DNA from: Eubacterium sp.
GTDB lineage: Bacteria; Bacillota; Clostridia; Lachnospirales; Lachnospiraceae
DNA length: 44,830 nucleotides
Direction: 5' to 3'
Assembly (NCBI GenBank): GCA_017459675.1
Contig: JAFUCM010000005.1
Location: 1 to 44,830 of the forward strand
Under the pieces are notes generated by a model, which was given only the letters and a program-made list of their open reading frames with translations, was not told the origin of the DNA and made no database searches. How positions within the stretch are numbered: position 1 is the stretch's first letter; the number at the start of each line of letters is the position of its first letter. Position numbers and translations under genes: made by a program. Of the stretch, positions 8,107 to 15,733 are shown in pieces.

Positions 8107-10578
8107 ATGAAACGACAGGAATGGAAAAAATGGATGGCCGGCGTTCTGACAGCCGGGATGCTGTTTGCACAGCCCGTGGTATCTTTTGCGGATGCTGCAG
8201 CTGATGCAGCAGTGAAATCTGCTTCTTCCGGAGATTCGGGACAGGTGAATGCAGGGGAGACGTCTGTGGATCCGGAGCCGACAGAGACACCGGAGCCGAC
8301 GGCGACGCCTGAGCCGACAGAGACACCGGAGCCGACCGCGACGCCGGAGCCGACAGGGACACCGGAGCCGACCGCAGCGCCGGAACCGACAGGAACACCG
8401 GAAGTGACACCTTCCCCGACGGCTGAACCGACATCGACTGCGGCGCCTTCACAGACGGAAGAGACCATCATCATAGAAGAGACAACCGATCCGGAGAAGG
8501 AAGAAGAGACGGAAGAGGAGAAAGAAGAAAAGTCCACCAATGAGCAGCTGGTAGCCGGACAGCAGATTGTTCACGCGCCGGTGATCATTGATAATTTCCG
8601 TTTCTGGACTGTCAACCGGAAATATGCCTTTGCCAAAGAGGATGACACAGCCATTCTTGAAGAGATGGATGATGAGGCTGAGGTAATCGGAACACTTCCG
8701 AAGCACGGCCTGTGCTATGTCCTGAAAGATCATGCAGAGGAAGGACCGGGTGTCGATGAGAATCCGGCAGGCATGGGCACAGAGCAGGATGAAGATGCGG
8801 CCGGGGCAGAAACAGAGCAGGAGACGGAAGTCACAGTTGAGACGACCGGAAAAACCTGGCTGTATGTTGAGTCGAACGGTGTCCGCGGATTTGTAAAGGA
8901 CGAAGATCTTTACTCCGGCAGACGCGCACAGGAAATTCTGGCAGACAATCTGGATCACAAGACAGATCCGGCGACCGGAGAGCTGGTCACCATGCTTGCA
9001 TCCGATGTGCCGCTGGCAGAAGAGAAGGTCAAACCGGAAGAGAACGATGCATATACCTGGATGCGTGCGACGGCAGAGAAGACCGTGATCCAGAAGGATT
9101 ACGCCATCTCCAATGACCGCGTGAGTATCCGTGAGGAGAAAGACGCAGAGAGCCGCGCGATCGGTGTGCTTCCCAAAGGTGCGATCTGCTACATCGTTGC
9201 AGACCGTGACAGTGAATGGGTCTATGTCGAGTCCGGCGATGTGCGCGGATTTGTGAAAAATGAATACCTCGATAAGGATGAAACATCCTATCTGGAAGAT
9301 ACACTCGAAGAAGAGCAGCTCGAAGGCATCAGAGCCAGCGAACTGACTTCGGCAGGTTCCGACACATCCGCAGATGATGCGGACGATGAGATGGAGATCG
9401 AGCTGGTAACCAGCGACGGAAGAAATGTCCGCGCAGGAAAAACACCGGCCGGCGCACAGAATGTCACAGAAGAAAATGCCGGAAGCAGCGCAGATTCTTC
9501 AGAAACGAGTCTGAAGGCAGAGGCGGATGATGACAGACCGGCTTCCGATCTGGAGCTGCAGAAGGAAAACGGCGTTGTTCAGAAATCTGCAGAAGGCAGT
9601 GCAGAATCTGCGGATGAGACAGCAGATGACGCGGATGCAGACAGCGAAGACAATGCATCAGACAGCGAAGACAACGCAGCGGATGCAGAGGAAGAAGATC
9701 CGCTCGCAGAGATCGATCAGGAAAAATATCCTGTTTATTACGATGTAATCGAGAAGGGCGAGGACAGCTTCCAGACAGCAGAGCAGAACATTGAGCCGGA
9801 CGACAACAGCGCGCTCTATTATACCCGTACATCCCCGTTCCCGGGAACACCGGGCGGCAAGGTACGTGAGTCCCTGATCGCCTATGCTTCTGAATTTGTC
9901 GGCAATCCGTATGTCTGGGGCGGAACCAGCCTGACCAGCGGTGCGGACTGCTCCGGCTTTGTCCAGAGCATCTATGCACAGTACGGATACAGTCTGCCGC
10001 GTACCTCCGGAGAGCAGTCACAGTTTGGTCTGCAGATTCCGGTCGAGGAGGCAGAACCCGGTGATCTGATCTTCTACGCAGAAGACGGTGTGGTTTACCA
10101 TGTTGTCATCTATGCGGGAGACGGTGAAACGATCGAAGCAATGAATGAGAGCCGCGGCATCACATTCGGACATGTCCTGTCCTCCGATGCAGTCTGGGCG
10201 ACCCGCGTTCTGGAAGATACACGTGATGAACTCGTGGATTTCAGCGCAGATATCGGTGCACAGAATGCGACGAAGGAAATGTACGGAAAAGATCTCGGTG
10301 AATTCCGGATCACCTACTACTGCCCGTGTGAAGAATGCAACGGCGTCTACGCAGGACATTCTGCAACAGGTGCGCCGCTGATTCAGGGCCGTACCATCGC
10401 AGTTGATCCGTCAATCATTCCTTACGGAACCAAGGTCATCATAGGCGGCCATGTCTTCACAGCAGAAGACTGCGGCGGCGCAATCAAGGGCAAGCGCATA
10501 GACGTCTTCGTCAATGAACACGCGATGTGCGAAGCGCTCGGCGTCGGCAGCGCACACGTCTATCTCACAAATGGATAA
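8107..10578 (+). CDS. Secreted SH3 / NlpC-P60 / 3D-domain cell wall hydrolase
   Basis: 823 residues. An N-terminal signal peptide (MKRQEWKKWMAGVLTAGMLF, likely cut after FADA) leads to a Pro-Glu-Thr linker of PEPTATPEPT-type repeats (about residues 56-115). Two bacterial SH3 domains follow (about 150-280, split by an acidic insert, and 335-400), both with WLYVES/WVYVES and VRGFVK. Then an acidic Asp/Glu/Ala-rich spacer, an NlpC/P60 peptidase domain (about 590-710; catalytic C615 in GADCSGFV, H665 in YHVVIYAG) and a C-terminal 3D domain (about 731-823; VDPSIIPYGTKV and AEDCGGAIKG). Expected to cut peptidoglycan stem peptides, with the 3D domain resembling RlpA/MltA-fold glycan enzymes. Having both in one chain would attack peptide and glycan. 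Monocistronic. Confidence 0.92.
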   Translation: MKRQEWKKWMAGVLTAGMLFAQPVVSFADAAADAAVKSASSGDSGQVNAGETSVDPEPTETPEPTATPEPTETPEPTATPEPTGTPEPTAAPEPTGTPEVTPSPTAEPTSTAAPSQTEETIIIEETTDPEKEEETEEEKEEKSTNEQLVAGQQIVHAPVIIDNFRFWTVNRKYAFAKEDDTAILEEMDDEAEVIGTLPKHGLCYVLKDHAEEGPGVDENPAGMGTEQDEDAAGAETEQETEVTVETTGKTWLYVESNGVRGFVKDEDLYSGRRAQEILADNLDHKTDPATGELVTMLASDVPLAEEKVKPEENDAYTWMRATAEKTVIQKDYAISNDRVSIREEKDAESRAIGVLPKGAICYIVADRDSEWVYVESGDVRGFVKNEYLDKDETSYLEDTLEEEQLEGIRASELTSAGSDTSADDADDEMEIELVTSDGRNVRAGKTPAGAQNVTEENAGSSADSSETSLKAEADDDRPASDLELQKENGVVQKSAEGSAESADETADDADADSEDNASDSEDNAADAEEEDPLAEIDQEKYPVYYDVIEKGEDSFQTAEQNIEPDDNSALYYTRTSPFPGTPGGKVRESLIAYASEFVGNPYVWGGTSLTSGADCSGFVQSIYAQYGYSLPRTSGEQSQFGLQIPVEEAEPGDLIFYAEDGVVYHVVIYAGDGETIEAMNESRGITFGHVLSSDAVWATRVLEDTRDELVDFSADIGAQNATKEMYGKDLGEFRITYYCPCEECNGVYAGHSATGAPLIQGRTIAVDPSIIPYGTKVIIGGHVFTAEDCGGAIKGKRIDVFVNEHAMCEALGVGSAHVYLTNG

Positions 10579-10580
10579 AT

Positions 10581-10613
10581 AAAAAAACAGGAGACGATGT
10601 CTCCTGTTTTTTT
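10581..10613. terminator. Bidirectional rho-independent terminator
   Basis: AAAAAAACAGGAGAC-GAT-GTCTCCTGTTTTTTT: a U-tract results on either strand. It serves the converging wall hydrolase and aminotransferase genes. Confidence 0.92.
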
Positions 10614-10670
10614 ATTGCGCTTATGTATGATGCAGCCATTTTTCTGGAGGGACATCCTCAAAAAACCAGC

Positions 10671-11960
10671 TTACGCCATCTCTTTATAAAGTTTCTCTGC
10701 ACTTACCAGCTTCACGCAAAGTGTGAACAGCTTTGCTGCAATTTCAAGATCGTTTTTGGAAGGATAAGTCGGTGCGATCCGGATGTTGGTGTCCCACGGA
10801 TCCTTTCCGTATGGCCAGGTAGCGCCTGCTTTTGTCATGATGACGCCTGCCTTCTTCGCACGGCTGACGACCTTCTTGGCACAGCCCGGCAGTGTATCAA
10901 AGCCGATGAAATAACCGCCGTTCGGTTTTGTCCAGGTTGCGATGCCAAGGCCTCCGAGATTTTCTTCCAGAATCTGCTCGACCATCTCAAATTTCGGCCG
11001 GATGACATCTGCATGCTTTTTCATGTGTTCTACAATGCCGTGGATGTCTTCAAAGAACCGGACATGACGCAGCTGGTTTACCTTATCGTGACCGATGGTC
11101 TGAATTTTCATCTGTGCCATAATATCCTTCATATTGTTCGGGGAGGTCGCAAGTGATGCGATACCGCTGCCCGGGAAGGTGATCTTGGAAGTCGATGCAA
11201 ACTTGTAGACAAGATCCGGATTGCCGGCCCGCTTACACTCTGCAAGAATCTCGATCAGATGGTCCTGATGCGTGTCATACAGATGATGCATGCCGTAGGC
11301 ATTGTCCCAGAAAATACGGAAATCATTTGCTGCAGGTTCCAGACGCGCGAAACGGCGAACCGTTTCATCGGAGTAGGAATAGCCCTGCGGATTGGAATAC
11401 TTCGGTACACACCAGATTCCCTTGATTGCCTCATCCTCGCGGACCATGCGCTCGACAGTATCCATGTCCGGACCTTCCGGCGTCATCGCAACCGGAATCA
11501 TCTCAATGCCGAAATATTCGGTGATCGCAAAATGGCGGTCATATCCCGGAGACGGGCACAGGAATTTTACACGGTCCAGCTTACACCAGGGAGTATTTCC
11601 CATAATACCGTGTGTAAAGGCGCGGGAGACGGTATCGTACATGACATTCAGGGAGGAGTTTCCGTAGATGATGATATCATCCGGATTGTTCTCCATCATG
11701 TCTCCGAGCAGTACCTTCGCTTCCGGAATACCGGTCAGTGTGCCGTAGTTGCGGCAGTCGGTTCCGTCTTCGCAGTACAGATCCGCGGATGAATAAAGCG
11801 CATCCATGATGCCCATGGAGAGATCCAGCTGTTCTTTACATGGTTTGCCGCGGCTCATGTCCAGAGAAAGACCGAGGGCCTGATACTCGCTGTATTCTTT
11901 CTTCAGTTCCTTAATTAAGACTTCCAGTTCGTCTTTGGTTAATTCAGCATATGGCTTCAT
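10671..11960 (-). CDS. PLP-dependent aminotransferase, aspartate aminotransferase subgroup Ic
   Basis: 429 residues of fold-type I PLP enzyme. The N-terminus carries SRGKPCKEQLDLS and NYGTLTG, typical of the Ic subgroup (PF12897-like) rather than of classic AspC. The PLP lysine is K259 in STSKITFPGSG; WDNAYGMHHL holds the Asp that contacts the pyridine nitrogen. It probably moves the amino group between aspartate (or alanine) and 2-oxoglutarate; the exact substrate cannot be read from sequence. GAGG lies 8 nt before ATG 11960 but only 2 nt before the ATG at 11966, so the former is the likelier start. Single gene, terminated by the shared bidirectional terminator. Confidence 0.9.
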   Translation of the reverse strand: MKPYAELTKDELEVLIKELKKEYSEYQALGLSLDMSRGKPCKEQLDLSMGIMDALYSSADLYCEDGTDCRNYGTLTGIPEAKVLLGDMMENNPDDIIIYGNSSLNVMYDTVSRAFTHGIMGNTPWCKLDRVKFLCPSPGYDRHFAITEYFGIEMIPVAMTPEGPDMDTVERMVREDEAIKGIWCVPKYSNPQGYSYSDETVRRFARLEPAANDFRIFWDNAYGMHHLYDTHQDHLIEILAECKRAGNPDLVYKFASTSKITFPGSGIASLATSPNNMKDIMAQMKIQTIGHDKVNQLRHVRFFEDIHGIVEHMKKHADVIRPKFEMVEQILEENLGGLGIATWTKPNGGYFIGFDTLPGCAKKVVSRAKKAGVIMTKAGATWPYGKDPWDTNIRIAPTYPSKNDLEIAAKLFTLCVKLVSAEKLYKEMA

Positions 11961-12072
11961 AGTCATTACCTCGTATCCTATCGTAGTGCTGATTTTTTAC
12001 ATGTTTCTCAGTGTTCTGCATTTCTGCCCTTTACTGTACCACAGAACGGGGGAAAGATGCAAACACTGCAGT

Positions 12073-12101
12073 GTGGCAAAGTCATATCCGTATGGTATAA
12101 T
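12073..12101 (+). promoter_or_regulatory. Promoter of larBC
   Basis: GTGGCA, 17-nt spacer, TATAAT (12096-12101). The -10 is perfect, the -35 weak, which often goes with an activator. Confidence 0.55.
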
Positions 12102-12317
12102 TTCATGTTGAAATAACAACCGGTTCAATCTTCAACACAGGATTCTCGTGACTTGCGTCGCACGAGATTCACATAACAACAAATTCTGGAGAAAATAGAT
12201 ACAATGCTTGTCAATTTGCGGAAAGCAGATTATTCTGAATAGGGTGTATACGAACTGAAACAACAGAGTGCCGGCCGCAAAAAGGCCGGACAGCAGAATG
12301 ATTCCGGGGAGACAAAA
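12102..12317 (+). promoter_or_regulatory. Long larBC leader with hairpins
   Basis: About 210 nt separate the promoter from larB. It holds one hairpin near 12145-12171 (TCTCGTG with CACGAGA) and another near 12270-12290 (CCGGCC with GGCCGG) shortly before the ribosome site GGGGAGA. There is no U-tract, so it is not a plain terminator. I do not recognise a known riboswitch class. Confidence 0.4.
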
Positions 12318-13073
12318 ATGGACACGAGAGAAATATTGAGACAGTTTAAAGAAGGTATGATCTCCATCGAGGAGGCGGAGGCGCAGTTTGCCCGGAAACC
12401 AATTGAAGATCTGGGGTATGCAAAGCTGGATACACACCGGCAGATCCGCTCAGGATTTCCGGAGGTGGTGTACTGCAGCGGCAAGCCGGACGAATATATC
12501 GTTTCTATTTTCCGGAAACTGTATGAGAAAAACGGAGAAGTCATGGGGACCCGGGCGACGCCGCATCAGTATGAACTGGTGAAAGCGGGGCTGCCGGATA
12601 TTCAGTATGATGCCGTTTCGAGAATCCTGTATCTGGAACCGGAGAGAAAATCCCGGATCGGAAGCGTGGCAGTCTGCACAGCAGGAACAGCAGATATTCC
12701 CGTGGCGGAAGAGGCGGCGCGTACGGCAGATTTTTTCGGGGCAAATGTAGACCGTGTTTTTGATGTAGGTGTCAGCGGGCTGCACAGGCTTCTGGCACAT
12801 GCGGAAGAAATTCAGACGGCAAATGTGGTCGTAGCTGTTGCAGGGATGGAAGGGGCGCTGGCCAGCGTCATCGGCGGTCTGGTCCGCAATCCGGTGATTG
12901 CCGTGCCGACTTCTGTGGGCTACGGGGCGAGTATGCATGGCCTTTCGGCGCTGCTGACCATGATCAACTCCTGCGCGAACGGTGTGGCAGTGGTCAACAT
13001 TGACAACGGATACGGTGCCGGTTATATGGCAGCACAGATCAACCGTCTGGCGACAGAAAAAGATGTGAAGTAA
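12318..13073 (+). CDS. larB: LarB, pyridinium-3,5-biscarboxylic acid mononucleotide synthase
   Basis: 251 residues. LarB carboxylates and hydrolyses nicotinic acid adenine dinucleotide in the first step of nickel-pincer nucleotide synthesis, the cofactor of lactate racemase LarA and related racemases and epimerases. The C-terminal part resembles the PurE (AIR carboxylase) fold: CTAGTADIPVAEEAA, DVGVSGLHRLL, VVVAVAGMEGALASVIGGL and VIAVPTSVGYGAS are conserved. Residues 1-90 form the usual N-terminal helical region. GGGGAGA stands 5 nt before the ATG. larC follows after 30 nt in the same direction, so the two form an operon. larE and larA are not in the window. Confidence 0.93.
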   Translation: MDTREILRQFKEGMISIEEAEAQFARKPIEDLGYAKLDTHRQIRSGFPEVVYCSGKPDEYIVSIFRKLYEKNGEVMGTRATPHQYELVKAGLPDIQYDAVSRILYLEPERKSRIGSVAVCTAGTADIPVAEEAARTADFFGANVDRVFDVGVSGLHRLLAHAEEIQTANVVVAVAGMEGALASVIGGLVRNPVIAVPTSVGYGASMHGLSALLTMINSCANGVAVVNIDNGYGAGYMAAQINRLATEKDVK

Positions 13074-13103
13074 ACAGAGATATTTTTTCATTCCAAAAAG
13101 AAA

Positions 13104-14528
13104 ATGGCAGATAATACTATGACAGATTTAAAAAAGAAGACAATCCTGTATCTGGACTGTGCCTCCGGCATCAGCGGAGATATGTTTGCAGCGGCCATGC
13201 TGGATCTTGGCGCTGACAGAACAGTTCTGCAGCGCGCGCTGGACAGTATCCCGGCAGGCGGATTCCGCACGGAAATTTCCCGTGTAAAAAAGCAGGCAGT
13301 CGACTGCTGCGATTTTAAGGTTGTGCTGGATGCAGAGCTGGACAATCATGACGATGATATGGAATACCTGTTCGGTGATCATTATGACGAAGACGGTCAT
13401 CATCACAGCCACGATCATGCGCATACACACGATACCCGCGAACACGACGGCCACGGGCATACACATGCGGGCTCCGATCATGCGCATGACCATGACGGCC
13501 ACAGCCATGATCACACGCATCATGGGGACCACGTGCACCGCAATCTGCAGGATGTGCGGGACATTCTTGCCGAAGTGGACATGACAGAACCGGCGCGGGC
13601 ACTTGCCGATAAAATCTTTGTGATTCTCGCAAAGGCGGAAGCAAAGGCACACGGCGCATTCGTGGACACGGTGCATTTCCATGAGGTCGGCGCAGTTGAT
13701 TCCATTGTAGATATCGTGACGGCAGCGGTTTGTTTTGACAATCTTGGAGCCGACGGGGTATATGTATCCCCGCTTTTCGAAGGGTCCGGTACCATCCGCT
13801 GCGCACACGGCCTGCTTCCGATTCCGGTGCCGGCTGTCGCGAACATTATGGCGGACAGTCCCCTGCAGATGACGATCCATCCGGAAGTCCACGGGGAATT
13901 TATTACACCGACCGGAGCGGCCATTGCAGCAGCAGTCAGCACAGAAAAGAAACTGCCGGATACATTTGCAGTGAAAGGCGTGGGTCTCGGCGCGGGCAAG
14001 CGGGATTATGCGCGGAGCAATTATCTGCGTGCGATGCTGCTGGAAGTGCCGGACAGTCTGGCAGAATCGCAGAATGCGGCAGATGACATCGTGGCAGAGC
14101 CTATTTACAAACTCGAAACAGATATTGACGACTGCAGCGGAGAAGTGCTCGGATATTTGCTGGAGCGCCTGATGGAGGCCGGTGCCAGAGATGCGCATTA
14201 TCTGCCGGTATATATGAAGAAAAACAGGCCTGCCTGGCAGCTGCAGGTGATCTGCACGGAGGATCAGATCAGAGAAATGGAGGCACTGATTTTCACAGAA
14301 TCTACCAGTATCGGAATCCGCCGGATCCGGATGGAACGGACGGCACTGCAGCGTGAAATCCGTGATATTGAGACACCCTGCGGGACGGCCCGTGTAAAAA
14401 TCTGCAGATTCGACGGGACTGAAAAATATTATCCGGAGTATGAGAGCGCAGCTGCGCTGGCGCGGCGTACCGGCCGGCCGCTTGCGGAGATTTTTCATAT
14501 GATTCGCGAAGCTGCGCAAATTCAATAA
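13104..14528 (+). CDS. larC: LarC, nickel insertion cyclometallase for the pincer cofactor
   Basis: 474 residues. LarC puts nickel into pyridinium-3,5-bisthiocarboxylic acid mononucleotide, consuming CTP. The N-terminus (LYLDCASGISGDMFAAAMLDLG) and HFHEVGAVDSIVDIV are LarC marks; LETDIDDCSGEVLGYLLE opens the C-terminal half. In Lactiplantibacillus plantarum the two halves are joined by ribosomal frameshifting; here they are one uninterrupted frame. About residues 85-147 form a His/Asp-rich insert (HHHSHDHAHTHD, HGHTHAGSDHAHDHD) that probably stores or delivers Ni2+. The start is uncertain: ATG 13104 has only AAAAGAAA upstream, and ATG 13119 is an alternative. Confidence 0.93.
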   Translation: MADNTMTDLKKKTILYLDCASGISGDMFAAAMLDLGADRTVLQRALDSIPAGGFRTEISRVKKQAVDCCDFKVVLDAELDNHDDDMEYLFGDHYDEDGHHHSHDHAHTHDTREHDGHGHTHAGSDHAHDHDGHSHDHTHHGDHVHRNLQDVRDILAEVDMTEPARALADKIFVILAKAEAKAHGAFVDTVHFHEVGAVDSIVDIVTAAVCFDNLGADGVYVSPLFEGSGTIRCAHGLLPIPVPAVANIMADSPLQMTIHPEVHGEFITPTGAAIAAAVSTEKKLPDTFAVKGVGLGAGKRDYARSNYLRAMLLEVPDSLAESQNAADDIVAEPIYKLETDIDDCSGEVLGYLLERLMEAGARDAHYLPVYMKKNRPAWQLQVICTEDQIREMEALIFTESTSIGIRRIRMERTALQREIRDIETPCGTARVKICRFDGTEKYYPEYESAAALARRTGRPLAEIFHMIREAAQIQ

Positions 14529-14536
14529 CGAAAGAC

Positions 14537-14572
14537 AAAAAAAGAAACTTCCGTTCGGAAGTTTCTTTTTTT
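14537..14572. terminator. Bidirectional terminator after larC
   Basis: AAAAAAAGAAACTTCC-GTTC-GGAAGTTTCTTTTTTT, a perfect 16-bp stem with A- and T-tracts. It ends larBC and may also serve the minus-strand Uma2 gene. The 165 bp beyond it hold no gene. Confidence 0.92.
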
Positions 14573-14737
14573 AGGAAGGAGAACCCGATCTAAATCGGTA
14601 TATGAAAAAGAAAAACAATGTTTTTGTGTATGTCTTATTTGATGTTCTTAGTATAAAAATGAATTATGCACGCAGAATGGAAAAAATGTTAACAAAATGA
14701 AAACGAACTTCAAATAGTTTATGACCTCACTTCTGTA

Positions 14738-15556
14738 TCAGAGATAAGGCTGGATTTTTTGCCTTATTCTGTCAAAGTCCACGCTGCATTCCCCTTCCGA
14801 AATCCGAACCGGAATCGTATCTGTAAACCCGTATTTTGCGGGATGTGTATCCATTTCGAAATAATATACCAGAATCTCGAGATGATAAGGATCGACAATC
14901 CAGTACTCCCGGACACCTGCCAGACGGTATTTATTCAGTTTGCGGATCAGATCATGCACGCGGCCGGATGGAGACAGAACCTCAACGACAAATCCGGGTG
15001 CGCCTTCGATCCTTTTCTCTGTGATCTGATTATCGTCACACACGATAAAAAGATCCGGCTGCAGGATTGTCCACTGGTCCATGTCAAGACGGACATCACA
15101 GGGAGCAATGAACAGTTCACAGGCCGGGTGCTTCTCGACACACGCAGCAAGCTGCAGACCAAGCTGGAACAGAATGATCTGGTGAAGCGGCCTGGGTGCG
15201 CTCATATCATAGATGTATCCGTCGATGAGCTCCGCGCGCCGGTCATCCGGCAGTGCTTCATAATCCGCTGTGGTGCAGGGTCCCCGGGCAAGTCTGCCAT
15301 AAGCCGGCATTCCTTCCCGGACAGCAGAAGGCTGCGGAAACTTCGCAGGCTGCGGAACATTGCCCGATAAGCCGCGTTCAGATGCGGCAATATCCAGGGC
15401 GGCCTCCAGCTTCTGCAGAATTTGCCGGTCCGGCGTTTTTTCGACGCCTGAAAAAATATCAAGGATCATTTGCAGTGGAATGCCTGTCTGTATTGCAAGT
15501 TCTTCTTCCGTCAATAAAAGTGCCTCTTTTTTCAAGATCATTTCTTTCAATGTCAT
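14738..15556 (-). CDS. Uma2-family (DUF820) PD-(D/E)XK protein with N-terminal helical region
   Basis: 272 residues. The C-terminal roughly 180 are Uma2-like: DYEALPDDRRAELIDGYIYDM, then LQPDLFIVCD, GAPGFVVEVLSPSG and REYWIVDP. The spaced Asp and Glu-x-x fit the restriction-endonuclease-like fold. The N-terminal 70 residues (LTEEELAIQTGIPLQMILDIFSG) look like a small helix-turn-helix domain of XRE type, so the protein may bind DNA. Start ATG 15556 is fixed by GGGAGGTG 6 nt upstream. Biological role of Uma2 proteins is unknown. Lies back to back with the kinase operon. Confidence 0.8.
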   Translation of the reverse strand: MTLKEMILKKEALLLTEEELAIQTGIPLQMILDIFSGVEKTPDRQILQKLEAALDIAASERGLSGNVPQPAKFPQPSAVREGMPAYGRLARGPCTTADYEALPDDRRAELIDGYIYDMSAPRPLHQIILFQLGLQLAACVEKHPACELFIAPCDVRLDMDQWTILQPDLFIVCDDNQITEKRIEGAPGFVVEVLSPSGRVHDLIRKLNKYRLAGVREYWIVDPYHLEILVYYFEMDTHPAKYGFTDTIPVRISEGECSVDFDRIRQKIQPYL

Positions 15557-15580
15557 GAATTTCACCTCCCCACAAAAGTT

Positions 15581-15609
15581 ACCATAACACATATCCATAG
15601 GTTAGTCAA
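15581..15609 (-). promoter_or_regulatory. Candidate promoter of the Uma2 gene
   Basis: Minus strand TTGACT (15604-15609), 17-nt spacer, TATGGT (15581-15586). Confidence 0.5.
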
Positions 15610-15634
15610 TGGGAACCGATGGTTTATTTTGACA

Positions 15635-15696
15635 ATAATCAATTGACATAAACCATAAACAAAACTATAATGGTTTTCATAATCAATAGACATAAA
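15635..15696. promoter_or_regulatory. Direct repeats around the kinase promoter
   Basis: ATAATCAATTGACATAAA (15635-15652) recurs as ATAATCAATAGACATAAA (15679-15696), 17 of 18 identical, 44 bp apart (about four helical turns). The first contains the -35 box, the second lies at the expected transcript start. An inverted repeat ATGGTTTAT / ATAAACCAT (15619-15627, 15648-15656) overlaps too. These look like operator sites. Confidence 0.55.
15643..15671 (+). promoter_or_regulatory. Perfect consensus sigma-A promoter of the kinase operon
   Basis: TTGACA (15643-15648), 17-nt spacer, TATAAT (15666-15671). A fully consensus promoter on a kinase gene suggests that it is held in check by a repressor; see the repeats overlapping it. 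Confidence 0.85.
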
Positions 15697-15733
15697 ATAT
15701 ATAAGAAGATTTTGTAAGAGGGGTGCGGAAGGA

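Noticed and set aside
12102..12317. Riboswitch (for example NiCo) before larB
   Set aside because: Hairpins are present but I could not match any known aptamer core.
13128..14525. Long minus-strand open frame of 465 codons opposite larC
   Set aside because: It is antisense to a well-conserved gene over its full length, has no ribosome site or known motif, and owes its length to codon bias and the His-rich repeat.
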